Source: Hymenobacter busanensis (GTDB lineage Bacteria > Bacteroidota > Bacteroidia > Cytophagales > Hymenobacteraceae). Taken from it: a stretch of 64,000 nucleotides of DNA. The notes beneath the pieces were generated by a model, which made no database searches, was not told where the DNA came from, and saw only the letters and a list, made by a program, of their open reading frames with translations. Position 1 is the first letter of the stretch, and every line of letters begins with the position of its first letter. Positions 26,234 through 35,318 of this stretch are shown piece by piece. Both the position numbers and the translations under genes were made by a program. Location of the stretch: assembly GCF_008727865.1 (NCBI RefSeq), contig NZ_VTWU01000004.1, forward strand, positions 310,001 to 374,000, given 5' to 3'.

Positions 26234-27241
26234 ATGCCGCCTCTGGTTTCCGTCGTATTGCCCGTCTACAACGTCGCTAGCTATATCGAAAGCACCGTTG
26301 CCAGCGTGCTCGCGCAAACGTTCGAGAACTTCGAACTGTTGGTGCTCGACGACTGCTCCACCGACAATACGGTGGCGTTGATAGAGCAAATAACAGACCC
26401 GCGGGTGCGCCTGATTCAGAATGAGCGCAACCTTGGCCGGGCCGGCACCGACAACGCAGCCTTGCCCCACGTGCGCGGCGAGTTCATTGCCAAAATGGAC
26501 GGCGACGACGTGTGCCACCCCGAGCGCCTGGCCCGGCAGGTTGCTTTTCTGCAGGCGCACCCCGAAGTAGACGTGGTAGGGGGGTGGATGCAGAATTTTG
26601 GCGCCAGCAATTACCTCAACCGCTACCCCGAGCGCCCTGACGACGCCCGGGTGTTCACGCTGTTTGGGCTGCCGGTGGGCAACCCCACCGTGATGCTGCG
26701 CACGCGCCTGCTGCGCCACGACGGCATGCACTACAATGCGGCGCTCCGCCAAACCGAAGACTACGACTTTTTTGCCCGCTACGCCGAGCGCCTCCGGGTA
26801 GCCACCCTGCCGGAGGCCTTAATCAACTACCGCACCTTTCCCGATAAGCAGAAAACCGTGCTTGGGGAACGAACCGAGGTGGCCGACCTGGTGCGCGAAC
26901 AACTGTTGACACGCTGGGAAATTGGGTATTCACCCCGCGAACTGCACGTTCACAATACCATTGCCATGCTGCACCGCCCCCTGGGCGACGTAACGCTGGG
27001 CGAAGTGCAGCAATGGCTGCTGCGCCTGTTGCAGCACAACGAAACGCAGCCCTGGTTCGAGCCTGCGGCGCTGCGCCGAGGTTTGGCCCAGCGCTGGTTC
27101 GAAGTCTGCTACACCCATCCGCAGCCGTGGCTTGGTGCCATCCGGGCTTACCGGCGCAACCCGTTGGCGGAGGCTTGGCCGTTGTCGGCTGGGCAATATT
27201 TGCGGTTTGCCGTTAAAGGCTTGCGGTCGAGCCGTTCCTAG
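26234..27241 (+). CDS. Family 2 glycosyltransferase
   Basis: The product (335 aa) is a GT2 enzyme with VSVVLPVYNV (5-14), VLDDCSTDNT (37-46) and the metal-binding KMDGDDVCHPERL (87-99), plus a QTEDYDFFAR acceptor motif. There is no membrane anchor. It lies 50 bp after the first GT61 gene and 12 bp before the second, and all three read the same way, so they probably act in sequence on one glycan. Confidence 0.88.
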   Translation: MPPLVSVVLPVYNVASYIESTVASVLAQTFENFELLVLDDCSTDNTVALIEQITDPRVRLIQNERNLGRAGTDNAALPHVRGEFIAKMDGDDVCHPERLARQVAFLQAHPEVDVVGGWMQNFGASNYLNRYPERPDDARVFTLFGLPVGNPTVMLRTRLLRHDGMHYNAALRQTEDYDFFARYAERLRVATLPEALINYRTFPDKQKTVLGERTEVADLVREQLLTRWEIGYSPRELHVHNTIAMLHRPLGDVTLGEVQQWLLRLLQHNETQPWFEPAALRRGLAQRWFEVCYTHPQPWLGAIRAYRRNPLAEAWPLSAGQYLRFAVKGLRSSRS

Positions 27242-27253
27242 CTTTCTTCGCTG

Positions 27254-28411
27254 ATGAGTTTACTGAAAGGCCTGTTAAAAAAACTGCTCCCCATTGTGCT
27301 GCTTAAGCAGGCACATCTGCGCTACAATCAGCTGCGTATTCGCACCGTCGATAAGCTGCTGTTTCCGGAACGGTCCTTCGTGCAGGCCGATTTTGTCATT
27401 CGTCACGACGCCTATCCGTTTCAACTCATTCACGTAGAGCAGGCCCACCTGGACGCACGCTTGCAGCGCCAGTTCACGACCAATGCCCAAGAATGGACGC
27501 AGGACGAGTATCTGCTGGTATACGATCAGCCGTGCCTGATTGAGCCCCAGTTTGGGTGGGCGATGAGCGAAGACAACCAACTAATTTATCCTTCGCTGGG
27601 CTTTAGCCGCGTGCCGTATTTGCCCAAGCCCGCCCTGCAGGCCAAGCGCATGCATGCCGCCGCTACCGAGTACGCCGAGCTGGTGTCCTTGCGCGACACG
27701 GGTGAAGAAAACTACTTTCACTTCTACAACGACGTGCTGGCCAAACTCTTCTTTCTGGAAGAGAAGCTGCAGTTGAGCCCCAACGTACCCATTCTGGTGT
27801 CCGAAGGCCTCTACAAACGGGCGTTCTTCCAGTACTTTCTGCAGCATCCTTACCTGAGCCAGCGCACCTGGATTGTGCAAAAGCCCACCGACTACATTCG
27901 CAGCCGCAAAACCTATTTCTGCAAGCCCCTCACTCACACGGGGCATTATTACAAGCGCATTACCGAGCTGGTGCAGCCGGCCGATTTGGCTTTGAGCCCG
28001 ACCAACTCCGAGCGGCAGATTTTCATTACCCGCAGCCCCAAGCGCCTGCGGTTCATCGAGAACAGTGCCGAGGCCGAACAGATATGCCGCGAGTTGGGCT
28101 TCGAGGTGGTCGATTTCGACGACATGACCTTGCCCGAACAGATTCGGACCATGGCCAATGCCCGCTACGTGGTGGGTATTCACGGCGCCGGCCTCACCAA
28201 CATGCTGTTCCGGCAGGGCCGGCGTATGGGCCTGATTGAAATCTACCCGCCGGCCGACTACTTCCCGTTCCATTACGTGCTGATGGCCACGCAGCTCGGG
28301 TTTGCCTACGACGGTCTGATTGGCAAACCCAGCGCGCAGAAGTACTCCGGTGGTTTCCTGATTGATCCGGCCGAGTTGCGTCAACGCCTGCAGTGGCTGC
28401 TGGCGCAGTAA
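27254..28411 (+). CDS. GT61-family glycosyltransferase (DUF563)
   Basis: The product (385 aa) carries the GT61 markers ENYFHFYNDVLAKL, RQIFITRSPKRLR and GIHGAGLTNMLFRQG. The N-terminus has a short hydrophobic, basic segment (about 1-20) that may associate with the membrane. It shares the C-terminal motif with the other GT61 protein at 25140, but the rest differs clearly, so a recent duplication is unlikely. It is probably co-transcribed with the upstream GT2 gene. Confidence 0.87.
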   Translation: MSLLKGLLKKLLPIVLLKQAHLRYNQLRIRTVDKLLFPERSFVQADFVIRHDAYPFQLIHVEQAHLDARLQRQFTTNAQEWTQDEYLLVYDQPCLIEPQFGWAMSEDNQLIYPSLGFSRVPYLPKPALQAKRMHAAATEYAELVSLRDTGEENYFHFYNDVLAKLFFLEEKLQLSPNVPILVSEGLYKRAFFQYFLQHPYLSQRTWIVQKPTDYIRSRKTYFCKPLTHTGHYYKRITELVQPADLALSPTNSERQIFITRSPKRLRFIENSAEAEQICRELGFEVVDFDDMTLPEQIRTMANARYVVGIHGAGLTNMLFRQGRRMGLIEIYPPADYFPFHYVLMATQLGFAYDGLIGKPSAQKYSGGFLIDPAELRQRLQWLLAQ

Positions 28412-28456
28412 ACGCTTGCCAGAGCCGCTTCTCCCGCGTTTCCTACCTTGCGCCGT

Positions 28457-29428
28457 ATGGCCCCGCCTTTTCTGCCCGACGCCGCTCCGTTGCTTTCCGT
28501 AGTCAGCCCCGTGTACCGAGGCGCGGCTATGCTCGACGAGTTGGTGCAGCGCCTGCTGGCCGCCGTGCGCGAGTTGCCGGGAAGCTGCGAAATCATTCTG
28601 GTGGACGACCGCAGCCCCGACAACGCCTGGGCCAAGATTGAAGAACTGAGCCAGCAGCATACCGAGGTGCGCGGCGTGCGCCTCTCGCGCAATTTTGGGC
28701 AGCACCGCGCCATTGCCGCCGGCCTCGACCACTGCCGGGGCCAGTGGGTGGTCGTGCTCGACTGCGACCTGCAGGACCGCCCCGAGGAAATTCCACGCCT
28801 GTGGGGCCATGCCCAGCAGCACGGCCTCGACTATGTCCTGGCCAGTCGCCAGGACCGGCAGCACGGGCTGGGACAGCGGCTGGTGTCGGGGGCCTTCTAC
28901 CGCGTGCTTCGTTACCTCACGGGCGTGCCGCACGATGCTTCCGTGGCCAACTTCGGCCTCTACCAGCGGCGCGTGATTGAGGCCGTGCAACACATGCCCG
29001 AGCGCGCCCGGTTTTTCCCGGTGATGGTGCGCTGGGTGGGCTTTCAAGGGGCCACGCTGCCGGTGGCCCATGCCGCCCGCTCCAACGGCGGCAGCTCCTA
29101 CAGCTGGGGGCGGCGGCTGCAATTGGCCTTCGATGTGATGCTGGCGTGGTCCGACAAGCCCTTGCGCTTGGCCGTGCAGTTTGGGCTGCTGGTTACCGGC
29201 TTAGCCTTTCTGCTGGGACTCATCACGCTCGTTCGGTTTTGGGTAGGGCAGATTTCGGTGCCCGGCTACACCAGCCTGGTGTTGCTGCTTTGTTTCTTCG
29301 CCGGCCTTATTATTTCCCTCGTCGGCATGGTGGGGCTCTACGTGGGCCGCACCTTCGAGGAAGCCAAGCAGCGGCCGGTATACTTGGTAGACGCCACCAC
29401 AAACCGCCCTGATTCCGTCGCACCGTGA
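28457..29428 (+). CDS. Family 2 glycosyltransferase with membrane anchor (GtrB/DPM-like)
   Basis: The product (323 aa) has a GT2 domain with LSVVSPVYRG (13-22), LVDDRSPDN (48-56), SRNFGQHRAIAAGL (77-90) and DCDLQDRPEE (102-111). Two C-terminal membrane segments and the tail YVGRTFEEAKQRPVYLVD follow. This is the GtrB layout, transferring a sugar to polyprenyl phosphate on the inner membrane. A TTG at 28448 is in frame; the ATG at 28457 is preferred, with a near-consensus TACCTTGC (28444-28451) ending 5 nt upstream. The end overlaps the next gene by 4 bp. Confidence 0.88.
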   Translation: MAPPFLPDAAPLLSVVSPVYRGAAMLDELVQRLLAAVRELPGSCEIILVDDRSPDNAWAKIEELSQQHTEVRGVRLSRNFGQHRAIAAGLDHCRGQWVVVLDCDLQDRPEEIPRLWGHAQQHGLDYVLASRQDRQHGLGQRLVSGAFYRVLRYLTGVPHDASVANFGLYQRRVIEAVQHMPERARFFPVMVRWVGFQGATLPVAHAARSNGGSSYSWGRRLQLAFDVMLAWSDKPLRLAVQFGLLVTGLAFLLGLITLVRFWVGQISVPGYTSLVLLLCFFAGLIISLVGMVGLYVGRTFEEAKQRPVYLVDATTNRPDSVAP

Positions 29429-30168
29429 AACCACCTGTTCTACAGCCGCTGCCTTGGGATTCGGCGTTCTTCGGCTTTGGCGTGGGGCAGCTGTCGGGCC
29501 ACGAAATCAGCCCGGCCCAGGCACAGGAACTGCTCACTGCGGCGCCAGCACTTCGGTTGGTTTACTGGCTGGTCGATCCGGCAGATGCGCTGACCCAAGC
29601 CACGGCCGAGCAAGCTGGATTAAGCCCAGTTGACCATAAACTCACGTTTGAGCGTCGTATTGGAGGCATTTCGTACCCAAGACCGATGTCTGGTCCTGCA
29701 GCTACGGCCGACGGAGCCGTAAAGCAAGTGCCACCCAGCCCCGAGCCCGGTCCTGCCTTGGCCGCACTGGCCCGGCGAAGCGGCGTCTGGTCACGGTTCC
29801 GCCTCGACCCCCGACTCCCGGCTGGCAGCTTTGAGCGCCTTTACGATACGTGGCTGCGGCAGGACTTGCATGCCGACAACGGCGCCGTGGTATTGGCCAC
29901 TGGCGAAGCCGGCCACGAAACCGGTTTGCTCACCCTCACGCCGAACCTGCCGGTAGCTAGCATCGGGTTGCTGGCGGTGGCAGAAACAGCCCAACGGCGC
30001 GGATTGGGCCGGCAGTTGCTGGCGGCAGCAGAGGCGCAGGCGCGTAGGTGGGGCGCCGATACGTTGCGCGTGGTAACCCAGCGGGCCAATCGGCCAGCTT
30101 GTGCGCTGTACCAGCAGTACGGGTTTGAGCTGCGGCGCGAGCAACTGGTGTACCACTGGTGGCGCTAG
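29425..30168 (+). CDS. GNAT acetyltransferase, RffC/WecD-like
   Basis: The product (247 aa) resembles dTDP-4-amino-4,6-dideoxygalactose acetyltransferase. The N-terminal LPWDSAFFGFGVG (9-21) and a central SRFRLDPR are characteristic of WecD. The GNAT acetyl-CoA site is RRGLGRQLL in the C-terminal half. It starts at a GTG in a GTGA overlap with the preceding gene's stop, so translation is coupled. The matching aminotransferase (RffA-like) is encoded 2.5 kb away on the other strand. Together they would make dTDP-Fuc4NAc. Confidence 0.8.
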   Translation: MKPPVLQPLPWDSAFFGFGVGQLSGHEISPAQAQELLTAAPALRLVYWLVDPADALTQATAEQAGLSPVDHKLTFERRIGGISYPRPMSGPAATADGAVKQVPPSPEPGPALAALARRSGVWSRFRLDPRLPAGSFERLYDTWLRQDLHADNGAVVLATGEAGHETGLLTLTPNLPVASIGLLAVAETAQRRGLGRQLLAAAEAQARRWGADTLRVVTQRANRPACALYQQYGFELRREQLVYHWWR

Positions 30169-30194
30169 GTCCCGGGGGTTGCTGCCCAGCTGCC

Positions 30195-30202
30195 TATCTT
30201 TG
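30195..30202 (+). promoter_or_regulatory. Bacteroidota -7 element (TATCTTTG)
   Basis: A perfect TAnnTTTG match lies 98 nt upstream of the ATG at 30301, between the RffC-like gene and the GT4 pair. It suggests a new transcription start for the two GT4 genes. Confidence 0.55.
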
Positions 30203-30300
30203 CGGCCGTTTTGTGCTGGCGCTGTAGCTGCCCAAGCCCGCTGCAAGCACCCGTCTTTGCTGTACTGGCAAGCCCGGGCCGCCAACCAACCGCTTCCTCT

Positions 30301-31548
30301 ATGACCCATCCAACCCGCCATATTCTTTTGTTCATCTCCAACCTGGGGCTGGGCGGCGCCCAACGCGTGTTTCACGACCACAGCGTGGAGCTGGCCAAGC
30401 ATTACCGCGTAACCGAAGCCGTATTCAACCTCGATGGCGGCAACCTCTACCCCAGTGGTAATGAGCTTATCAGCCTCGACGTGGCGGGCGGTGGCAGCCC
30501 AATCGACAAGATTCGCAACTTCGGGCGGCGCATCACCCGGCTGCGTAGCCTCAAGCAGCGCCTCGCCACCGATGTGTGCATCAGTCACCTGGAAGGTGCC
30601 GATTACGTGAATTTGCTCAGCAAAAGCCAGGGCAAAGTGGTGCTGTGCATTCACGGCTCCAAGCTGCACGACGGCAATATCAGCGGCCCCATTGGCTGGC
30701 TGCGCAAGAAAGTGCTGATGCCCGGCCTCTACAACCGCGCCGACCGCATTGTGACGGTGAGCCGCGACATCAATCCGGAGCTGATTGAAGGCTTTGGAGT
30801 CGAGCCGCAGAAGCTCGTTACCATCAACAACTTTTTCGAGGTCGAGCAAATCGGCCAGAAGGCCCAGGAACCGTTGACGCCGGCCGAGCAGGCCGTGTAC
30901 GACGCCGCGCCGGTGCTGGTCACGTCGGGGCGCCTCACCATCCAGAAAAACCAGGCCCCGCTGCTCGACAGCTTTGCGGCCCTGCTCCAGCGGCGTCCGG
31001 CCAAGCTCGTGTTTGTAGGCGACGGTGAGCTGCGCGCCGATTTGGTGGCGCACGCCCTTCGGCTCAACCTGCGCGTGTACCAAGCTTGGAACAACGACCC
31101 GCTCACGCCCGACTACGACGTGTATTTCCTGGGACTGCAGCAGAACCCGTTCAAATACATCCGGCCCGCGGCGGTGTTCGTGTTTCCCTCGGCCTGGGAA
31201 GGTTTTCCCATGGCCTTGGGCGAAGCCATGATTTGCGGCGTGCCGGTGGTTACCACCGACTGCCCTACCGGTCCGCGCGAAATTCTGGCGCCCGATACCC
31301 CAACGCCGGCAGTACCCATTCGCCAAGCCGAAGCCGCGCCCTATGGCATGCTCATGCCCATGCTCAACCAGCCCACGTCGTTGGCCGCCGACTTGCAGGT
31401 GTGGGCCAATACCCTCGACGAGCTATTGGCCGACGCCGATCGGCGCCAGCACCTGGGCCGGCTCGCCAACCAGCGCATGCAGGATTTCACCCGGGAAAAA
31501 ATATTTCGGCAGTGGGTAGCCGTTATCGACGAGGTACTGGCCCGATGA
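30301..31548 (+). CDS. Family 4 glycosyltransferase
   Basis: The product (415 aa) is a GT-B fold retaining glycosyltransferase. It has the N-terminal FISNLGLGGAQRV (11-23), a mid VTSGRLTIQKNQ and the donor-site stretch FPSAWEGFPMALGEAM with the family's paired glutamates. The open frame extends upstream to 30211, but MTHPTRHILLF is the natural start. It overlaps the following GT4 gene by 4 bp (ATGA), so the two are translationally coupled and probably add consecutive sugars. Confidence 0.88.
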   Translation: MTHPTRHILLFISNLGLGGAQRVFHDHSVELAKHYRVTEAVFNLDGGNLYPSGNELISLDVAGGGSPIDKIRNFGRRITRLRSLKQRLATDVCISHLEGADYVNLLSKSQGKVVLCIHGSKLHDGNISGPIGWLRKKVLMPGLYNRADRIVTVSRDINPELIEGFGVEPQKLVTINNFFEVEQIGQKAQEPLTPAEQAVYDAAPVLVTSGRLTIQKNQAPLLDSFAALLQRRPAKLVFVGDGELRADLVAHALRLNLRVYQAWNNDPLTPDYDVYFLGLQQNPFKYIRPAAVFVFPSAWEGFPMALGEAMICGVPVVTTDCPTGPREILAPDTPTPAVPIRQAEAAPYGMLMPMLNQPTSLAADLQVWANTLDELLADADRRQHLGRLANQRMQDFTREKIFRQWVAVIDEVLAR

Positions 31549-32693
31549 ACCACACTGCCGCCCGTCCCGTCATTCTCGTAGCCGATAATTCCACCGCCGT
31601 AACCGGGGCCCTCATTGCCATGCGCAACGCCACCGACCGGCTACGGCACCGCTACGACTTTGTGTACGTGCTGCCCACCGGCAGTCGGGGCCGGCCGGTG
31701 CTGGAGGCCGCCGGCTACCGGGTGCACGAGCTGCCGTTTGTTGAAATCAGCAAGCGGGTGCGCAGCCTGCTGCTCTACGTACCGATGCTGCTGCTCAACG
31801 GCTGGCGGCTGGCTGGCTTGGTGCGCCGCGAGCAGGCCGCCGTCGTGCACATGAACGACTTTTACAACCTCACCGGCGTGCTGGCCCGGCTGCTCACGGG
31901 CCGGCCGCTGGTTACGCATGTGCGCTTCCTGCCGCACACCCAGATGCAGCCGCTGGCCCGCACTTGGCGCTGGGTGGCCGAGCACTTGGCGCAGCGCGTG
32001 GTGTGCGTGTCGCAGGCCGTGTACAGCTACTTTCAGCCGCTGCCGCACGTGCGCGTCATTGCCGACCCCATTCCTGAACAGGAAAAATACCCGCCTACCA
32101 ACCTGGTTCCGCGGCCCGATGGTACCCTGCGGGTGCTGTATCTGAGCAACTATATCCTTGGTAAAGGGCAGAATTTCGGTCTAGAGGCTTTTCGCACCGC
32201 CTACGCCGCGAATCCACGCTTGCGGCTGCACTTTGCCGGCGGCGACATGGGGCTCGACAAAAACCGGGCGTACAAACAGCAGTTGCAGGAAGCCGCCGCC
32301 GCTGCCGGATTGGGCGAGGTCGTCACGTTCGGCAGTTTCGTGCAGGACGTGGAAGCCGCTATCAAGGAGGCCGACATCGTGCTGAATTTCTCCGAATCGG
32401 AGTCTTTCTCGCTCACGTGCCTCGATGCGCTGTTTTTCGGCACCCCGCTCATTGCCAGCGACTGTGGCGGCCCGGCCGAACTGTTCGAGAACGGCCGCTC
32501 CGGCTTGCTGGTGCCCAACCGCGACGTGCCGGCCATGGCGGCGGCCCTGCAGCGTCTGGCCGCCGATGCCGACTTACGACAGCAATTCGCAGCCGCGGGC
32601 CGAGTGTTTGTGCGACAGAAATTCAACCCTGCTAGCACCTACGAGCAGCTAGGTCGCCTCTACGACGAACTGCTGGCCTCGCGGCCAGCGTAG
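31545..32693 (+). CDS. Family 4 glycosyltransferase
   Basis: The product (382 aa) is a GT-B enzyme with an N-terminal ILVADNSTAVTGAL, a central LRVLYLSNYILGKGQ and the donor site NFSESESFSLTCLDAL followed by GTPLIASDCGGPAE. The first glutamate of the usual EX7E motif is embedded in SESESFSL. The start is the ATG of the ATGA overlap with the preceding GT4. The last 34 bp overlap the 3' end of the convergent RffA-like gene. Confidence 0.87.
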   Translation: MNHTAARPVILVADNSTAVTGALIAMRNATDRLRHRYDFVYVLPTGSRGRPVLEAAGYRVHELPFVEISKRVRSLLLYVPMLLLNGWRLAGLVRREQAAVVHMNDFYNLTGVLARLLTGRPLVTHVRFLPHTQMQPLARTWRWVAEHLAQRVVCVSQAVYSYFQPLPHVRVIADPIPEQEKYPPTNLVPRPDGTLRVLYLSNYILGKGQNFGLEAFRTAYAANPRLRLHFAGGDMGLDKNRAYKQQLQEAAAAAGLGEVVTFGSFVQDVEAAIKEADIVLNFSESESFSLTCLDALFFGTPLIASDCGGPAELFENGRSGLLVPNRDVPAMAAALQRLAADADLRQQFAAAGRVFVRQKFNPASTYEQLGRLYDELLASRPA

Positions 32694-33832
32694 AAGGCTA
32701 GCACCGCCGCCACGACGCGGTCTTGCTGCTCGGGAGTGAGGTCGTAGAACAGCGGCAGGCGCACCAGGCAGCGCCCGAAACGCTCGGCGTGGGGGAGGGG
32801 GCGGCCGTCGTGACGGGCGTGGTAGAAAGGGCTGGCGTGCAGGGGCAAGTAGTGAAACACCGCCAAAATGTGCTGGCTCGTGAGGTACGCCAGCAAGGCG
32901 TCGCGCTCGGTTTGGCTGCGGCACACCACCGCAAACAAATGCCAGTTGGATGTGGCCCCAGCCGGAACAGGTAGCAGCTCGAAGTATCCGGCATCACGCA
33001 GCGGCTCGAAGGCTTCCGCGTAGCGCCTCCACAGGTGCTCCCGCCGCCGTTGGATGTCGGCCAAGGCTTCGAGTTGCGCCCACAGGTACGCCGCGTTCAG
33101 CTCCGAGGGCAGAAACGACGACCCGATATCCACCCACTCGTAGCGGGCGGCTTCGCCGCGGAAGAAGGCGGCGCGGTTGGTACCTTTCTCCCAAATAATT
33201 TCGGCGCGCGCGGCTAGTTGCGGGTCGTTTACGGCCAGCAGGCCGCCTTCGCCAGCGCTGATGTTCTTGGTTTCGTGAAAGGAAAAGGCCGCTAGGTGGC
33301 CCAGCGTGCCCAGGCGTTTTCCGCGGTAGTAGCCTTCGATGGCCTGGGCGGCGTCTTCCACTACCCACAGCCCGTGTTGCCGGGCCAGGGCCAGCAGCGC
33401 ATCCATGTCGCAGGCGGCGCCAGCGTAGTGCACCGGCACGATGGCGCGGGTGCGCGGGGTAATCAGGCGGGCAACTTCGGCGGGGTCGAGGTTGGGGTGG
33501 TCGGCGCAGCTGTCGGCAAACACAATGCGGGCCCCGCGCAGCACAAACGCGTTGGCCGTGGAGGTGAAGGTGTAGCTGGGCACAATGACCTCGTCGCCGG
33601 GCTGCAGATTGAGCAGCAGCGCGGCCATTTCCAGCGCCGCCGTGCCGCTGGTGGTCAGTAGCGCTTTGCCGATGCCGTACTGCTGCTCGAAAAACCGTTG
33701 GCAGCGCTGGGTAAACTGCCCGTTGCCCGAAAGCTTGCCCGCCGCAACGGCCTGCTGAATGTACATCAGTTCCGGGCCTGCCAGATGCGGGCGGTTGAAC
33801 GGAATAAAGTCGGGGTGAGTGGAGGACAGCAT
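32660..33832 (-). CDS. rffA: dTDP-4-amino-4,6-dideoxygalactose transaminase, RffA/WecE-like
   Basis: The product (390 aa) is a DegT-family PLP aminotransferase closest in pattern to RffA. It has IPFNRPHLAGPELMYI (10-25), GKLSGNGQFT (32-41) and the PLP lysine Lys189 in SFHETKNISAGEGG. It would transfer an amino group from glutamate to dTDP-4-keto-6-deoxyglucose. The start is the ATG complement at 33832; the frame is open further upstream but without homology. It is the only reverse-strand gene in this part of the locus and overlaps the convergent GT4 gene by 34 bp. Its partner acetyltransferase is at 29425. Confidence 0.9.
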   Translation of the reverse strand: MLSSTHPDFIPFNRPHLAGPELMYIQQAVAAGKLSGNGQFTQRCQRFFEQQYGIGKALLTTSGTAALEMAALLLNLQPGDEVIVPSYTFTSTANAFVLRGARIVFADSCADHPNLDPAEVARLITPRTRAIVPVHYAGAACDMDALLALARQHGLWVVEDAAQAIEGYYRGKRLGTLGHLAAFSFHETKNISAGEGGLLAVNDPQLAARAEIIWEKGTNRAAFFRGEAARYEWVDIGSSFLPSELNAAYLWAQLEALADIQRRREHLWRRYAEAFEPLRDAGYFELLPVPAGATSNWHLFAVVCRSQTERDALLAYLTSQHILAVFHYLPLHASPFYHARHDGRPLPHAERFGRCLVRLPLFYDLTPEQQDRVVAAVLAFYAGREASSSS

Positions 33833-33836
33833 GCAG

Positions 33837-33881
33837 CCGCAAGTTCGGGAACCGGGCGGGAGTGCGCCGAAAAACTTGCGG
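33837..33881. promoter_or_regulatory. Inverted repeat just upstream of rffA, possible operator
   Basis: CCGCAAGTT (33837-33845) and AACTTGCGG (33873-33881) form a perfect 9-bp inverted repeat spaced by 27 nt, ending 5 bp from the rffA start. It could be a regulator site or a leader hairpin. No regulator gene is nearby. Confidence 0.3.
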
Positions 33882-33976
33882 AGTGCCGATCCGCTTGTAG
33901 GCCGGTTCCTGCCAAGAGTTAGTTCGCAGTCAGTGCGAAACGCGGGCGGGTGGTCAACGCGGCGCTGGTTCTTTCG

Positions 33977-33984
33977 TATTTTTG
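33977..33984 (+). promoter_or_regulatory. Bacteroidota -7 element (TATTTTTG)
   Basis: A perfect TAnnTTTG match lies 125 nt upstream of the ATG at 34110 in the divergent gap between rffA and the GT4-like gene. The gap holds no other clear feature apart from the inverted repeat at 33837. Confidence 0.45.
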
Positions 33985-34109
33985 CCCGCTGATTGAGAAG
34001 GCTCAGGCGCGGCTGCCGCTGCAAATGCGGTTGGTAGTCGACGGCGACTCACCGGCCTTCACCGCAGGGTTTGGGCATGCTCAGCCCGTATCAGCCGATC
34101 GTTTATTGC

Positions 34110-35225
34110 ATGAAAATTCTGTTTCTAACACCGTATCCGCAAGGAGAGGCTCCTTCTCAGCGGTTCCGTTTCGAACAATACCTGCCGGCCCTGCGCGAGC
34201 GGGGCATCGAGTACGCCGAACGCTCGTTTTTGGACCTGCCCACGTGGCGGGTGCTCTACAAGCCCGGCCACACTGCCACCAAAATCTGGGGCATTGTGAA
34301 GGGCTTTGGGCGCCGGCTGGCCGTGCTGCCCGCTGTGCCGGCCTACGATTACGTGTTCATTCACCGCGAAGTGACGCCCATCGGTCCGCCCATTTTTGAG
34401 TGGATCATCAGCAAAGTACTAGGCAAGAAGATTATCTACGACTTCGACGACGCCATCTGGATGGCCCTCACGTCGAAACACAACCAGATGGCCGCCATTG
34501 TGAAGTGGCACAGCAAGGTGGCCGACATCTGCCGCTGGAGCTACAAGGTGAGCTGCGGCAACGATTTCCTCTGCGAATACGCCCGCCAGTATAATTCGCG
34601 GGTGGTGCTCAACCCCACCACCATCGACACGGTGCACCTACACAACCGCACCAAGCAGCAGGCCACCGACCGCGTGATTCTGGGCTGGACGGGTACGCAC
34701 TCCAATATTGTGTACTTGGCCACGCTCATGCCCGTGCTACGCCGGCTGGAGGAAAAATACGACTTCACGTTTCGCGTCATTTCCAACCAGGACCCGCAGC
34801 TGGAGCTGAAAAGCTTCGACTACCTGCCCTGGCGCAAGGCCACCGAAATCGACGACTTGGCCACGTTCAACGTGGGCGTAATGCCGCTCGAAGAGCAGGT
34901 CAGCCCGTTGTCGTTGGGCAAATGCGGCTTCAAGGCCCTGCAGTACATGTCGCTGGGCATTCCGGCCGTGGCGTCGCCGGTGGGCGTCAATACCAAAATC
35001 GTCACCGACGGCGTCGACGGCTTCCTCTGCAAAGACGAGGAGGAATGGTACCAGGCGCTGGCCCGCCTGATCGAGGACGCGCAACTCCGCCAGCGCATGG
35101 GCGCCAACGCCCAGCGCACCGTGCGCGAGCGGTATTCGGTGGTGGCTAACACGGAGAATTTTGTGCGGCTGTTCTCGGCAGATTACCAGCCGGCGTCCGT
35201 GGCGGTGGCGCCGGCCCACGCCTAA
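34110..35225 (+). CDS. GT4-like glycosyltransferase
   Basis: The product (371 aa) begins MKILFLTPYPQGEAPSQR, typical of GT4-like proteins in surface-glycan loci. It has a mid-protein YDFDDAIW, a GWTGTHSNI stretch at the start of the C-terminal domain and the donor-site region LGKCGFKALQYMSLGIP. The open frame starts at 34071, but the ATG at 34110 gives the family N-terminus. It stands alone between rffA and the MaoC-like gene and is followed by a terminator. Confidence 0.83.
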   Translation: MKILFLTPYPQGEAPSQRFRFEQYLPALRERGIEYAERSFLDLPTWRVLYKPGHTATKIWGIVKGFGRRLAVLPAVPAYDYVFIHREVTPIGPPIFEWIISKVLGKKIIYDFDDAIWMALTSKHNQMAAIVKWHSKVADICRWSYKVSCGNDFLCEYARQYNSRVVLNPTTIDTVHLHNRTKQQATDRVILGWTGTHSNIVYLATLMPVLRRLEEKYDFTFRVISNQDPQLELKSFDYLPWRKATEIDDLATFNVGVMPLEEQVSPLSLGKCGFKALQYMSLGIPAVASPVGVNTKIVTDGVDGFLCKDEEEWYQALARLIEDAQLRQRMGANAQRTVRERYSVVANTENFVRLFSADYQPASVAVAPAHA

Positions 35226-35236
35226 CAAACCGCACC

Positions 35237-35259
35237 GCCGCGCACAGCCGCGGCTTTTT
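35237..35259 (+). terminator. Hairpin terminator after the GT4-like gene
   Basis: GCCGCG (35237-35242) pairs with CGCGGC (35249-35254) over a 6-nt loop and is followed by five T residues. Confidence 0.65.
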
Positions 35260-35318
35260 CGCGCCGGCGGCCGTTTCCCGGTGGCCGGCCTTATCTTGCC
35301 AGCTCAATTACTGCAGCT

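Noticed and set aside
27581-29122. A 513-codon reverse frame across a GT61 and a GT2 gene
   Set aside because: It spans two real genes and their gap and has no recognisable motif.
29791-31326. A 511-codon reverse frame across rffC-like and GT4 genes
   Set aside because: It is antisense to two well-supported genes and shows typical shadow composition.
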